From CALAGB01 sp963713965 (GTDB taxonomy: Bacteria; Chloroflexota; Chloroflexia; Thermomicrobiales; Thermomicrobiaceae), in contig OY970217.1 in assembly GCA_963713965.1 (NCBI GenBank), positions 3,534,001-3,598,000 on the forward strand: 64,000 nucleotides of DNA. The letters are read 5' to 3'. Below are positions 8,705 to 17,727 of this stretch, piece after piece (within the stretch, counting starts at the first letter, position 1; the number at the start of each line of letters is the position of its first letter). Under the pieces are notes generated by a model. That model was not told the DNA's origin and searched no databases. It saw only the letters and a list, made by a program, of their open reading frames with translations. A program made the translations under genes and the position numbers.

Positions 8705-8949
8705 CTTCATCGAAGACCGCCCCATATTGTCAACACATACGATTCCGGACCTGGTCCCATCGGTGCGGAAAAAGACCACGGTCAATTGCTAGCCGTTCGC
8801 GGTGGATTGGGCGATCCACGTCCTGAATCAACTGCCTGCGTAGTCCTGTGAGTCAGCTTCTGAAGGTGCGAAATGCACGACGTCCCGTGCATGGATTCCT
8901 GGGACGTCGCCGAGGTAGTTGAGGAGGAAGAACCTGCTGACTGAATGGG

Positions 8950-9022
8950 TACGCCCGGCAGGATTCGAACCTGCGACCTTTTGCTCCGGAGGCAAACACT
9001 CTATCCACTGAGCTACGGGCGC
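8950..9022 (-). tRNA. tRNA-Arg (anticodon CCG)
   Basis: 73-base cloverleaf: acceptor GCGCCCG pairs with CGGGCGT (G-U at the first pair), D arm GCTCAGTGGATAGAGT, anticodon loop CTCCGGA giving CCG, T arm with TTCGAAT and GCAGG/CCTGC stem, discriminator A. CCA is not encoded. It reads CGG codons. Confidence 0.96.
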
Positions 9023-9092
9023 ATGCGAGGCCAAGCACCACTATACCACCGCGTTGTTTCCACGGACAATCACGAGCGGTAGCGTGAAAACG

Positions 9093-10436
9093 TCAGCTGT
9101 CGGAGGGGGATCCGGCTTTGTCTGATACGTCGCTTTCGACAAGCTTTGCGATGTCGTTTCCGAGTCGCACGCTGTAGTTCGTGCCACGATCTTCAGGGTA
9201 GATCTGCGATGTATTTGCCAGGTACAGTCCAGGAAAAGGCGTCCGCAGGCTGGGGATGCGATCGGAGTAATGCAAGGTGATGATTGGCTGCGCCGCACGT
9301 TCTCGAAAGACCCAGTAGTTCTCGACCCAGCTTCGGTCAAAATCTGGATTGATTCGCTTGAGATACGGGATGTATTCCTCGAACAGGTCCTCGTCAGACA
9401 TGCTTAGGTACGGGTGATCCTGATCGACGTATTTGCCAGCGTAGATCAGGTGCCAGCCATCATAGTGCTCGGGGCTGATCAAGTTCGTGTGCTCGATGAC
9501 ACCAGTGAACGGAACGGACGGGTCCCCAATGTTGAGCCAGTAGATCTCCGATAGTGGATGACGTGATTGTAGGATCACGGTGATTGCGGCCTGGTATATC
9601 GCTCCGGTGAGCTTGCGTCGATAGTCTTCCGGCAGGTCTGGGACGAGCCGTAATAGGATCGGCGATGGAACCGTCGCTACAATAATGTCCCGTTCGACAG
9701 ACTCGCCCTCGGTTGTCTTCACCACCCAGCCGTCGTCCGTGCGAGTCAATGCGTCCGTTCCGACGCCGGCTCTGATTACGCCCCCTTGTTCGCCAATCGC
9801 CTCGCCAAGGCGATCGATCAGCACGTTGAAGCTCCCCAAAATATAGCCCAGGTGTTCCTTCTCGAGAGGTGAACGGCGCGACTGCGTCCGCAAAAAGACT
9901 TTGTTCCAGAACCAGACCATGGCGACTTCATCGTAGCGCGCGCCGAATTTGGCCTTGAGCTGCGCGCCCCAGACACGGTCGAAGGCGCGGTCGCCAACGG
10001 CTCGACGCAGCCAGCTCGCGGTTGTGACGCGCTCGAATTTCTTCCACGACTTCGTCTTCTGTAGATAGAGCGTGATGACGCCGATACGGATTCGATCGAT
10101 CAGCGGGATGAAGTCGAGCTTGAGCAAGTCTGTCGCACTGGACAACGGATAGATGCGACCGTCCTGAAAGAACCCAACCTTCGACGTCGGCCATATTAAG
10201 TGGTCAGATATCCCCAGTTCTTCGATCAACTCCGCGATGGCGTGATCGCTGGTGAACAGGTGGTGGTAGAAGTACTCTAGCGCCGTATCAAGCACCGGAA
10301 AGGCAGCAGCTTGGCCGCCGATCCGCTCCGCGCGTTCCCAAAGTATGACGTCATGCCCGGCGGCGGCAAAACGATAGGCGGCGGTCAATCCCGCGATTCC
10401 GCCGCCAATGACGCCAATCCGATGTCGATCACTCAT
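9093..10436 (-). CDS. FAD-dependent amine-oxidase-fold oxidoreductase (protoporphyrinogen oxidase-like)
   Basis: 447 residues. The N-terminal dinucleotide motif GVIGGGIAGLTAAY (residues 8-21) is followed by the ERAERIGGQAAAF continuation typical of flavin amine oxidases, phytoene desaturases and UDP-galactopyranose mutase-like enzymes. The C-terminus holds the second FAD-contact region (PGLYLANTSQIYPEDRGTN). Substrate is not evident. In Chloroflexota, relatives are usually annotated only as NAD(P)/FAD-dependent oxidoreductase. GGGAG lies five bases before the ATG, and the gene starts 24 bases after secF. Confidence 0.85.
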   Translation of the reverse strand: MSDRHRIGVIGGGIAGLTAAYRFAAAGHDVILWERAERIGGQAAAFPVLDTALEYFYHHLFTSDHAIAELIEELGISDHLIWPTSKVGFFQDGRIYPLSSATDLLKLDFIPLIDRIRIGVITLYLQKTKSWKKFERVTTASWLRRAVGDRAFDRVWGAQLKAKFGARYDEVAMVWFWNKVFLRTQSRRSPLEKEHLGYILGSFNVLIDRLGEAIGEQGGVIRAGVGTDALTRTDDGWVVKTTEGESVERDIIVATVPSPILLRLVPDLPEDYRRKLTGAIYQAAITVILQSRHPLSEIYWLNIGDPSVPFTGVIEHTNLISPEHYDGWHLIYAGKYVDQDHPYLSMSDEDLFEEYIPYLKRINPDFDRSWVENYWVFRERAAQPIITLHYSDRIPSLRTPFPGLYLANTSQIYPEDRGTNYSVRLGNDIAKLVESDVSDKAGSPSDS

Positions 10437-10460
10437 TCATGCTCCCGGACGAATCGTGCG

Positions 10461-11396
10461 TCACGTAGTAGCTTGTCGCTGAAGGCCGCCACGAAGCCGA
10501 GAGAAGAAGCGATGCACTTCTCGGTTCTCCCAGACGACCAGGACTTGACTCGCGTTGAAGATTGAGGAGTACGTGCCACTGACGATTCCGATCAAGAGCG
10601 CGAAGACGAACCAGTGGGTCGATTCACCTCCGAAGAGATACAGGGCGATCAGGGTGAAAACGACGGTCAGCGACGTGTTCAGCGATCGAACGAGCGTCTG
10701 AACCACGCTGTAGTTGACGACCTCTTCGAACGAACGGCCCGCACGACGATTCAGATTTTCTCGAATGCGGTCGAACACCACGATCGTGTCGTGCACCGAG
10801 AAGCCGATGACCGTGAGCAACGCCGTCACGAATAGGGAGTCGACCTCCACGCCGGAAACCCAACCCAGGATTGAGAAGATACCGATTACCACCGCCACGT
10901 CATGGATCATGGCGATGATGGCGGCGATGCCGTAGAGAAACGGATTCTGTGTGTTGCGGAAGGCGTAGGCAATGTAAATGAGCACGCCAATCGATGCCAG
11001 AAGGACCGCCACGATAGCGCGATTGCGTATAGCTGCCCCTAGGGAGGGTCCAACCGACTCGAAGGTGAGCTCCTTGTACGTGCCAAACTGATCGGTGAGT
11101 GCCTTGGAGATGGTCGCCTTGGTGTCGGAGCCTTCCTTGAGCTCCTTCATGCGGATGATGATGCCGTTGTCAGCCGAAGTCTGCACCAGCGCATCGCCGT
11201 ATCCGTACTTGCCGAGAACGGCAGAGACTTGCGCCGGCTCGACCTTGTGGTCAAGCTGGATCTCCCAGAGCGTGCCGCCGGTGAAGTCGATGCCGAGCTT
11301 CAGTCCGTGGGTCACCAATGAGAAGAGACCCGGCAGAATCACGAGAAGCGAAAGTCCGAACCACCAATACCGCTTGCCGACAATGTTCAGTTTCAC
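10461..11396 (-). CDS. secF: Protein translocase subunit SecF
   Basis: With SecD, uses the proton motive force to complete export through SecYEG. About 311 residues, six transmembrane helices, with the family marks GLKLGIDFTGGTLWEI near the N-terminus, the periplasmic loop, then SVHDTIVVFDRIREN in the fourth-fifth helix region. I chose the GTG with AAGGG eight bases upstream; another GTG two codons earlier is possible. Separated from secD by about 57 bases. Confidence 0.95.
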   Translation of the reverse strand: MKLNIVGKRYWWFGLSLLVILPGLFSLVTHGLKLGIDFTGGTLWEIQLDHKVEPAQVSAVLGKYGYGDALVQTSADNGIIIRMKELKEGSDTKATISKALTDQFGTYKELTFESVGPSLGAAIRNRAIVAVLLASIGVLIYIAYAFRNTQNPFLYGIAAIIAMIHDVAVVIGIFSILGWVSGVEVDSLFVTALLTVIGFSVHDTIVVFDRIRENLNRRAGRSFEEVVNYSVVQTLVRSLNTSLTVVFTLIALYLFGGESTHWFVFALLIGIVSGTYSSIFNASQVLVVWENREVHRFFSRLRGGLQRQATT

Positions 11397-11453
11397 GCAC
11401 ACATCCCTTGAATACGAACGCCAAAGAGATCACGGAATCGTTGATCCATTCAG

Positions 11454-12947
11454 TCAGTCTCCAACCGCGCGCTGACCCGGGCGCAACGAAGTCGACTCGA
11501 CGCCGAACCACCATTGGTTGTGAATCCAGCGTTGTGACAGCAGCAACCGCAGGAATGTGCGCGTCACCACAATTGCCGTGAACATGCTGACCGATACACC
11601 AATGAAAAGCGTGAGCGCGAAGCCCTGGATAATGCTGGCTCCGGTATAACGTCCGAACCAGAATAGAATCAACGACGTGATCATGGTCGAGATGTTGGAG
11701 TCGCGGATCGACGGCCAAGCATGATCGAAACCGGCGTCGACCGCTCTCGCGACTGGATGTCCAAGACGTAATTCTTCCTTGAGTCTCGCGAAAATAAGCA
11801 CATTGGCATCGACGGCCATACCGATTGACAGAATGAAGCCCGCGATACCGGCGAGCGTGAGCGTGACCGGTATGAGCTGGAACAGGGCGAACACTAACAA
11901 CGTGTAGATGACCAGCGCCACTACCGAGAGGAACCCTGGCAGCCGGTAGAAGAGGATCATGAAGAGCGCGACGATAGTCAGTCCGGAGAGACCCGCGACC
12001 ACGCTCTTGTGGATCGAATCCTGTCCGAGAGTCGGTCCTACCACCTGACTCTGGATCACCTCGAGTGGGACCGCCAATGCGCCAGACTTCAGCTGGAGCG
12101 AGAGATCTCGGACCTCGGACGTATTCATACCGCTGATCTGACCAGTGTCAGAAATCGCCCCTTGAATGGTCGCGGAGTTGATGACCTTCTTGTCGACGAC
12201 GATCGACATCGGCTGACCGATGTGTGTGCTGGTGTACTGGTAAAACTTGGCGGCGGCATCTGATTTCAGCGTGAACCCGACGACAAGCGAACCTACTTGA
12301 TCGGTTGTCGGATACGCATCCTTGAGATCCGCGCCGGTGATGATCGTCTGATATGTTGGACCGGTGGGAGCACTCGAATTATCGGTCGTCGATCCCGCAA
12401 CGGGAGTCGCGCCCGGCGTTGCCTCCGTGCCGGCCGCGGGAGTCGCTCCTGGCGTTGCGCCCGGTGTTCCTGCTCCTGGAGTTCCCGCTGCGCCGTTTAC
12501 CTGCTCCGGTCCCCCGAGAGACGTCGTCACCGTGGTGCCGACTGGCAGATAGTTCCCCTGCGGATCGATAATTTCGAGCAACGCCGTCTGCTGCAGTACG
12601 CGAACGGCGTTTTCTGGATTGTCGACGCCTGGCAGCTCAATCACAATCTGGTCGCTGCCACGGGTCTGGATCAGTGGCTCGCTCACACCAAGTCCGTTGA
12701 CACGTCGTTTGATCGTGTCCATCGTGCCGAGCAGGGTGTCATGGTCGACGGATTGTCCAGCCGGCGGATTTGCCTGTAAGACAACTTGCAGCCCGCCCTG
12801 AAGATCGAGACCCTTGTGGACGAACACCCGGTTCTTCCAGTTCAAAGGATCAAGAGTATGTCCGGGTAGATCAACCCAGACTGAGCCGATCGTGAGCAAG
12901 ACGATGAAGCCGAGAGTGAACCAAGGTGTCCAACGGATATTGCGCAA
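11454..12947 (-). CDS. secD: Protein translocase subunit SecD
   Basis: 497 residues with N-terminal helix, the GLDLQGGLQVVL motif, periplasmic P1 domain and the C-terminal RND-like transmembrane block (VDANVLIFARLKEEL). A low-complexity Gly/Thr/Pro/Ala segment of about 40 residues (around 150-190) interrupts the periplasmic domain, an insertion I would not expect in the usual family alignment. TTG start with AGGAG eight bases upstream. Followed by secF as a secDF operon. Confidence 0.95.
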   Translation of the reverse strand: MRNIRWTPWFTLGFIVLLTIGSVWVDLPGHTLDPLNWKNRVFVHKGLDLQGGLQVVLQANPPAGQSVDHDTLLGTMDTIKRRVNGLGVSEPLIQTRGSDQIVIELPGVDNPENAVRVLQQTALLEIIDPQGNYLPVGTTVTTSLGGPEQVNGAAGTPGAGTPGATPGATPAAGTEATPGATPVAGSTTDNSSAPTGPTYQTIITGADLKDAYPTTDQVGSLVVGFTLKSDAAAKFYQYTSTHIGQPMSIVVDKKVINSATIQGAISDTGQISGMNTSEVRDLSLQLKSGALAVPLEVIQSQVVGPTLGQDSIHKSVVAGLSGLTIVALFMILFYRLPGFLSVVALVIYTLLVFALFQLIPVTLTLAGIAGFILSIGMAVDANVLIFARLKEELRLGHPVARAVDAGFDHAWPSIRDSNISTMITSLILFWFGRYTGASIIQGFALTLFIGVSVSMFTAIVVTRTFLRLLLSQRWIHNQWWFGVESTSLRPGQRAVGD

Positions 12948-13041
12948 TGTGGGAACTCCTCAAGGCTGGCTCGCTCCAATTAGCCGGAGTGCCAGCGCCG
13001 ACCAAGACATCGTTCCGCCACTTGGCGACAAACAAAAGGGG

Positions 13042-13070
13042 ATTATAGTCGCGGCGATACCGGTCGTCAA
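13042..13070 (-). promoter_or_regulatory. Strong promoter of secDF
   Basis: TTGACG, 17 bases, TATAAT: near-consensus sigma-70 type promoter, about 95 bases before the secD start and just after the nadD stop. Confidence 0.75.
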
Positions 13071-13097
13071 AACGGATTTGGGGGTTCGCGGCGCTGT

Positions 13098-13739
13098 TTA
13101 CCGGTCGCGATAGAGGTTGCGGGCCAGGATGTGCTCTTCAACAGGCTTGGGCACGTGATAGGTAATCGGCTCGCCGCTGCGAACGCGTCGGCGAATCTCT
13201 CGGGACGAGATTTGGATCAACGGCACCGGAATGAGTTCGATGCGATCTCGTGCATCTGGAACGGCCGATATGATCGCGTCAAGATCCACATTGACTCCCG
13301 GTCGCAACGCGACGCCCAGGCGTGCGCTGCGAGCGATGTGGTTCGGATCGTGCCAGGTTGGCAGATCTCGCAGCGAATCCTGTCCCATCAAAAAAATAAG
13401 CTCGGAATGTGGATGTCGCTCTCCCAGGATTTCAAGGCTGTCGGCCGTGTAGGACAGCCCGGGGCGGTCCATGTCGACCGTGGAAATGTCAAAATGTGGG
13501 TTGCCCTGCAACGCGGCACGCAACATCACCATTCGGTCATCGTTGGGACCGACCATCTGTCCCGTCTTATGGGGGGGTAGGTTGGACGGCAGGAATAGGA
13601 CGCGGTCAAGCGAGAGCCGGAACATCAGCTCTTCAGCGATGAGGAGATGACCGAGGTGAATCGGATCGAACGTTCCTCCGAAGATTCCAAGTCGATTTCC
13701 CGGGATCAGCTGCGCACCTCTCTCGTGGTGATTGATCAT
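13098..13739 (-). CDS. nadD: Nicotinate-nucleotide adenylyltransferase
   Basis: Adenylates nicotinate mononucleotide to deamido-NAD in NAD synthesis. The nucleotidyltransferase alpha/beta phosphodiesterase motif GGTFDPIHLGH is at residues 21-31, FLPSNLPPHK follows, and the ISSREIRRRVRSG motif lies near the C-terminus. 213 residues, normal length. The first about 17 residues are poorly conserved, so the start may be slightly later. Confidence 0.95.
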   Translation of the reverse strand: MINHHERGAQLIPGNRLGIFGGTFDPIHLGHLLIAEELMFRLSLDRVLFLPSNLPPHKTGQMVGPNDDRMVMLRAALQGNPHFDISTVDMDRPGLSYTADSLEILGERHPHSELIFLMGQDSLRDLPTWHDPNHIARSARLGVALRPGVNVDLDAIISAVPDARDRIELIPVPLIQISSREIRRRVRSGEPITYHVPKPVEEHILARNLYRDR

Positions 13740-13956
13740 CCCGTGACCATCCGTACGGGTGTGCGTATCGTAACATCCGGAGCAGCGTTCAAGAGGTATT
13801 AGGGGGTCACATGACGAGACAAATCACCAGGACGTATCATTCGGTCCTCATACTGTCCGCGCCATCGAACGCCGCCAAGCCGAGCACCCTTGCCGTTTGG
13901 AAGAGACGCCGCGTATCGGGGGTTGATCGCCTGTTGATTGATCGCGAGGAGCATTA

Positions 13957-14892
13957 GTGGAACGGTGGGAACCACCGGTCGCGCCCGACTCGCCAGCGAT
14001 TGAGAAGTCACGCTCACCGCTGAGCTTCTTTCGTGGTCAGGACGCGGTTCCTGAAACGGTCGAAATCCTCGTTCCGCGCATCGCCATCGCGTTCATGCTC
14101 CTTCTCCCTTCGTCTGGACGAGTGCCCGCGGCCTGGCTCTCGGTGGCGGGACCTCTGCTGGTCCTGCTCTTGTTGGCAGGCGGCACGTTGCAGTCGAGTT
14201 GGGGGAGCCCGCTGAGCCGCGCATCCTGGCTGATGGATGGGCTGATTCTCGGGATTCTGTCACCGGTATTGGTAGTCAACGCGTTTTCGGCGACGGGAAG
14301 CGGACCGCTCCGCCGAGCCGAGTCGTCGGTTTACCTTCAGACCATAGTTGCGGCGACGATCATCGTCATCGGACTGATTCTGTTTGGCTCGCGTTTGCGC
14401 GGTCGACAGGCGCTGTCGTGGGGTGTTCTCTTCGTGCCCGCACCACTGTCAGTCATCGCGCTCGTGTCGGCGTATTCAGATTTCAAGACGACGTCGATCG
14501 TGCTGGCCTTAGCCATTGCCTGGTTCGCGGCGGCAGTTATCACGAGCGTCGCGCAAATCGTCTCCGGCGGATTCGCGGTGGTTTTCCCGGCGATCGGTTA
14601 TGTGTTTTACGTCTTTCTGGCGGCGCTGATCACCGGCTGCGGTTTTGCGTTCGGAGGACGTCCCGCTCCGGTGTCGGTGGTTCACCCAGTATTCATCATC
14701 GTGATCGGGATTGCGTTGCTCGCGCCGCTCATTCCAAGCGGTGAGGGATTCTTCGGCGACACGTTTCCGCCTCGCAAGGGACCACGGTCTCGGCGTTCGA
14801 CCCGGCGTTCCCGTCAGCGGCATCCTCAACCAAGATCGAGGTCAACCGACGAATCGGTTGACCTCGATGATCTCGAAGATTTTCGAACCTAG
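13957..14892 (+). CDS. Polytopic membrane protein of unknown function
   Basis: 311 residues: a cytoplasmic-looking N-terminus of 40 residues, about seven or eight hydrophobic helices between 41 and 260, then a strongly basic Arg/Ser tail that turns acidic at the end (VDLDDLEDF). No recognised domain or catalytic motif. GTG start with GAGGAG five bases upstream, so translation is well supported. It is divergent from nadD and convergent with gyrA. The 217 bases upstream show nothing else. Confidence 0.75.
   Translation: MERWEPPVAPDSPAIEKSRSPLSFFRGQDAVPETVEILVPRIAIAFMLLLPSSGRVPAAWLSVAGPLLVLLLLAGGTLQSSWGSPLSRASWLMDGLILGILSPVLVVNAFSATGSGPLRRAESSVYLQTIVAATIIVIGLILFGSRLRGRQALSWGVLFVPAPLSVIALVSAYSDFKTTSIVLALAIAWFAAAVITSVAQIVSGGFAVVFPAIGYVFYVFLAALITGCGFAFGGRPAPVSVVHPVFIIVIGIALLAPLIPSGEGFFGDTFPPRKGPRSRRSTRRSRQRHPQPRSRSTDESVDLDDLEDFRT
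14835..14868. terminator. 15-bp perfect stem-loop inside the end of a gene, between convergent genes
   Basis: A perfect 15-bp inverted repeat (ATCGAGGTCAACCGA and its complement) with a CGAA loop lies in the last 60 bases of the membrane-protein gene, 36 bases from the gyrA stop. It would work in both directions as a terminator or mRNA 3' end. T-runs beside it are weak, so factor-independent termination is not certain. Confidence 0.6.
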
Positions 14893-14903
14893 AGGGAAGC
14901 CGA

Positions 14904-17426
14904 TCAGTTGTTGTCTTCCGGCTCTTCTTTCCCATTGGGCATCTGCATTGCCGGCTCGGAGCCGTTTGGAACAATGTCACTCTCACTGATCTCTTGTTCC
15001 TCTTCCGCGTTGATCGGAGTGATCGACGCGACCCGGTCGCCATCGGCGAGCCGCATCACGCTAACGCCCTGAGTCGCACGGCCGATTTGTGAGATCTGCC
15101 GTGCCGGGACGTGGATGATCATGCCCCGTTCGGTGACGAGCATGACGCTGTCCGATTCATCGACGACGCGTGCCGCAGCCAGGGCGCCATTGCGCTTCGA
15201 TAGCTTCATGGCCGAGACGCCACCTCCGCCGCGTCGCTGCACCCGGAATTCGTCCAACGAGGTTCGCTTGCCATATCCGTGCTGCGAGATGACCAGCAGA
15301 TCGGCGTCAGGCAGAACGACCTCCGCGGCGATCACCAGTTCATTGCTTGCCATGCGGATGCCGATCACGCCGGCCGCCGTGCGGCCCATTGGACGCGCAT
15401 CGCTCTCATGGAAGCGGATCGCGTGTCCGCCGCTTGAGACCAGAATCAGATCATCCTCACCACTGGTCATGCGAACCCAAGCAAGCGAATCGCTCTCATC
15501 CAGCCCTATCGCGATCAATCCGGAAGACCGCACCGCGGAGAATTGCTCCAGCGTCGTCCGCTTGATTCGCCCATTGCGTGTGCACATGAACAGGTAGCTG
15601 GCCGCGTCGAAGTCCGCAACCGGAAGCAACGTCGTAATCGTTTCGTTGGGGTGCAAGCCGATGAGATTGATGACCGGAATGCCCTTCGCTGTGCGACTTG
15701 ACTCGGGAATGTCATAGACCTTGAGCTGATAGACGCGTCCCTGATCGGTGAAGAAGAGCAGGCTATCGTGCGTATTCGCGGAGACGATGTGCTGCACGCC
15801 GTCTTCGTCTCGCAGCGTCACACCGGTAACACCTTTGCCACCACGTCGTTGCACGCGATACGTCTCGTGCGGCAAACGCTTGATGTAGCCCCGGTTCGTG
15901 ATGGTGACGAGCACGTCCTCTTCCGGGATAAGGTCTTCGTCAGTGATCTCGCCGGAGATATCCTGAATCTGGGTGCGCCGCTCGTCGCCGAATCGGTCAC
16001 GGAGATCGGTCAGCTCGTCGCGGATGACGCTCAGGATCTTGGCTGGATCGGCCAGAAGTTCCTCGAGTGCCGCGATTTCCTTGAGCAGATCACGGTATTC
16101 GTCTTCGATACGCCGTCGTTCTAGCGCGGCCAGACGGCGAAGCTGCATCTCCAGAATCGCGTCGGCTTGGGCATCAGAAAGACCGAAGGTGGCGATCAGC
16201 TGCTGGCGAGCCTCATCCGACGTTCGGGATGCTCGGATCGTTCGAATCACCTCGTCAAGGTGGTCCAGCGCGATCTTGAGACCTTCCACGAGGTGTGCTC
16301 GACGGCGCGCCCTGGTCAGCTCATACTCGGTGCGTCGGCGAACCACGTCCTTGCGATGGTCTAGATAGAGCTGCAAGACGCGCCTGAGTGTCAGAACGCG
16401 TGGCTGCGAACCATTTTCGACCAACGCCAGCGTATTGACGCCAAACGACTGTTGCAGCGCCGTGTGCTTGTAAAGCGCATTCAGCACCTTGCCCGGCTGC
16501 GCGTCCCGCTTCAGTTCGATGACGATGCGCATACCGGTGCGGTCCGACTCGTCCCGCAGGTCGTGAATCCCGTCCAGGCGTCCAAGTTTGACGTAATCAG
16601 CAATGCGCTCAATTAGCACCGCTTTATTCACCTGGTAGGGGAGTTCGGTGACGATGATGTCGAACCGGTTGTTGCGTGGGCTTTCCTCGATCATTGCCCG
16701 CGCTCGAACAACTACCCGACCCTTACCGGTGGCGTAGGCGGCGCGGATGCCTTCTCGGCCGAGGATGATGCCGCCGGTCGGGAAATCGGGACCGGTTACG
16801 ATTTCGACGAGGTCCTCGATGGTCGCGTCGGGATTATCGATCAAGTAGATCAAACCGTCGCAGACCTCGGTCAGGTTGTGCGGCGGAATGTTCGTCGCCA
16901 TACCAACCGCGATGCCGGAGGCTCCGTTGATGAGCAGATTGGGCAGTTTCGCTGGTAGGACCGACGGCTCGAAGGCTTCGCCATCGTAATTAGGTCGGAA
17001 GTCGACTGTCCGCTTGTCGATGTCTCGCAGCATCTCTTCGGAGATTGCCGCGAGCTTGGCCTCGGTGTAGCGCATGGCTGCGGGTGCGTCGCCATCGACC
17101 GAGCCGTAGTTCCCCTGTCCATCGACGAGTGGGTAACGGAGCGAGAATGGCTGGACCATGCGGGCGAGGGCGTCATAGACGGCGGTGTCACTGTGCGGAT
17201 GAAACGACTTAAGCACCTCACCGACGATACCGGCGCTCTTTCGATATTTCGTATTCGGACGGAGCCCCATGTCGTGCATCGCGTAGAGGATGCGACGCTG
17301 AACTGGTTTCAATCCATCACGCACATCCGGGAGCGCGCGCTGGACGATCACGCTCATTGCGTAATCGAGATACGAACGCCGCATTTCCGAGTCGATGTCG
17401 ATGGGACGGACTGAGCCGATGTCCAC
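14904..17426 (-). CDS. gyrA: DNA gyrase subunit A
   Basis: Breaks and rejoins DNA in the type II topoisomerase that adds negative supercoils. About 840 residues from a GTG with GGAGG nine bases upstream. The catalytic Tyr is residue 120 (AAMRYT). The canonical GyrA box QRRGGKG is present in the C-terminal beta-pinwheel, with a second similar QRRGGGG blade, so this is gyrase rather than topoisomerase IV. In the quinolone region the usual HPHGDSAVYD reads HPHSDTAVYD, giving Ser for Gly81 and Thr for Ser83 (E. coli numbering). gyrB is not adjacent. Confidence 0.97.
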   Translation of the reverse strand: MDIGSVRPIDIDSEMRRSYLDYAMSVIVQRALPDVRDGLKPVQRRILYAMHDMGLRPNTKYRKSAGIVGEVLKSFHPHSDTAVYDALARMVQPFSLRYPLVDGQGNYGSVDGDAPAAMRYTEAKLAAISEEMLRDIDKRTVDFRPNYDGEAFEPSVLPAKLPNLLINGASGIAVGMATNIPPHNLTEVCDGLIYLIDNPDATIEDLVEIVTGPDFPTGGIILGREGIRAAYATGKGRVVVRARAMIEESPRNNRFDIIVTELPYQVNKAVLIERIADYVKLGRLDGIHDLRDESDRTGMRIVIELKRDAQPGKVLNALYKHTALQQSFGVNTLALVENGSQPRVLTLRRVLQLYLDHRKDVVRRRTEYELTRARRRAHLVEGLKIALDHLDEVIRTIRASRTSDEARQQLIATFGLSDAQADAILEMQLRRLAALERRRIEDEYRDLLKEIAALEELLADPAKILSVIRDELTDLRDRFGDERRTQIQDISGEITDEDLIPEEDVLVTITNRGYIKRLPHETYRVQRRGGKGVTGVTLRDEDGVQHIVSANTHDSLLFFTDQGRVYQLKVYDIPESSRTAKGIPVINLIGLHPNETITTLLPVADFDAASYLFMCTRNGRIKRTTLEQFSAVRSSGLIAIGLDESDSLAWVRMTSGEDDLILVSSGGHAIRFHESDARPMGRTAAGVIGIRMASNELVIAAEVVLPDADLLVISQHGYGKRTSLDEFRVQRRGGGGVSAMKLSKRNGALAAARVVDESDSVMLVTERGMIIHVPARQISQIGRATQGVSVMRLADGDRVASITPINAEEEQEISESDIVPNGSEPAMQMPNGKEEPEDNN

Positions 17427-17727
17427 GGATTTGGGCCTCCACACAAGGTAATTTCGAAACGCTATCCAACGAATTTTACCATTTTTCGGCGTTCATCGAC
17501 GGATCGCGGCGTCGTGAACATGCGTGAACTCGGTCCGTTCGATTGCGCAAACTGCTGTTTATCGCGGGGGCTGGCTCCGAATTGCCACGCATTGGATTGA
17601 TGTGGACGTACGGCCCGGAAATCGGATTCGATTCCCGCGCTTCGCAGGCGTCCGGTTCCTCGGTTGGAGTGGATGTCTGAGTGCCGAGATTCGTGTTCGG
17701 ACACCACGCTGGGTGAATGCCGGCGAG
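17427..17727. other. Intergenic region with no supported gene
   Basis: About 300 bases between gyrA and the CoA-transferase gene. A TAAAAT on the minus strand at about 17473 could be a gyrA -10 element, but its -35 is poor. Open frames here lack ribosome binding sites and protein-like character. Confidence 0.5.
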
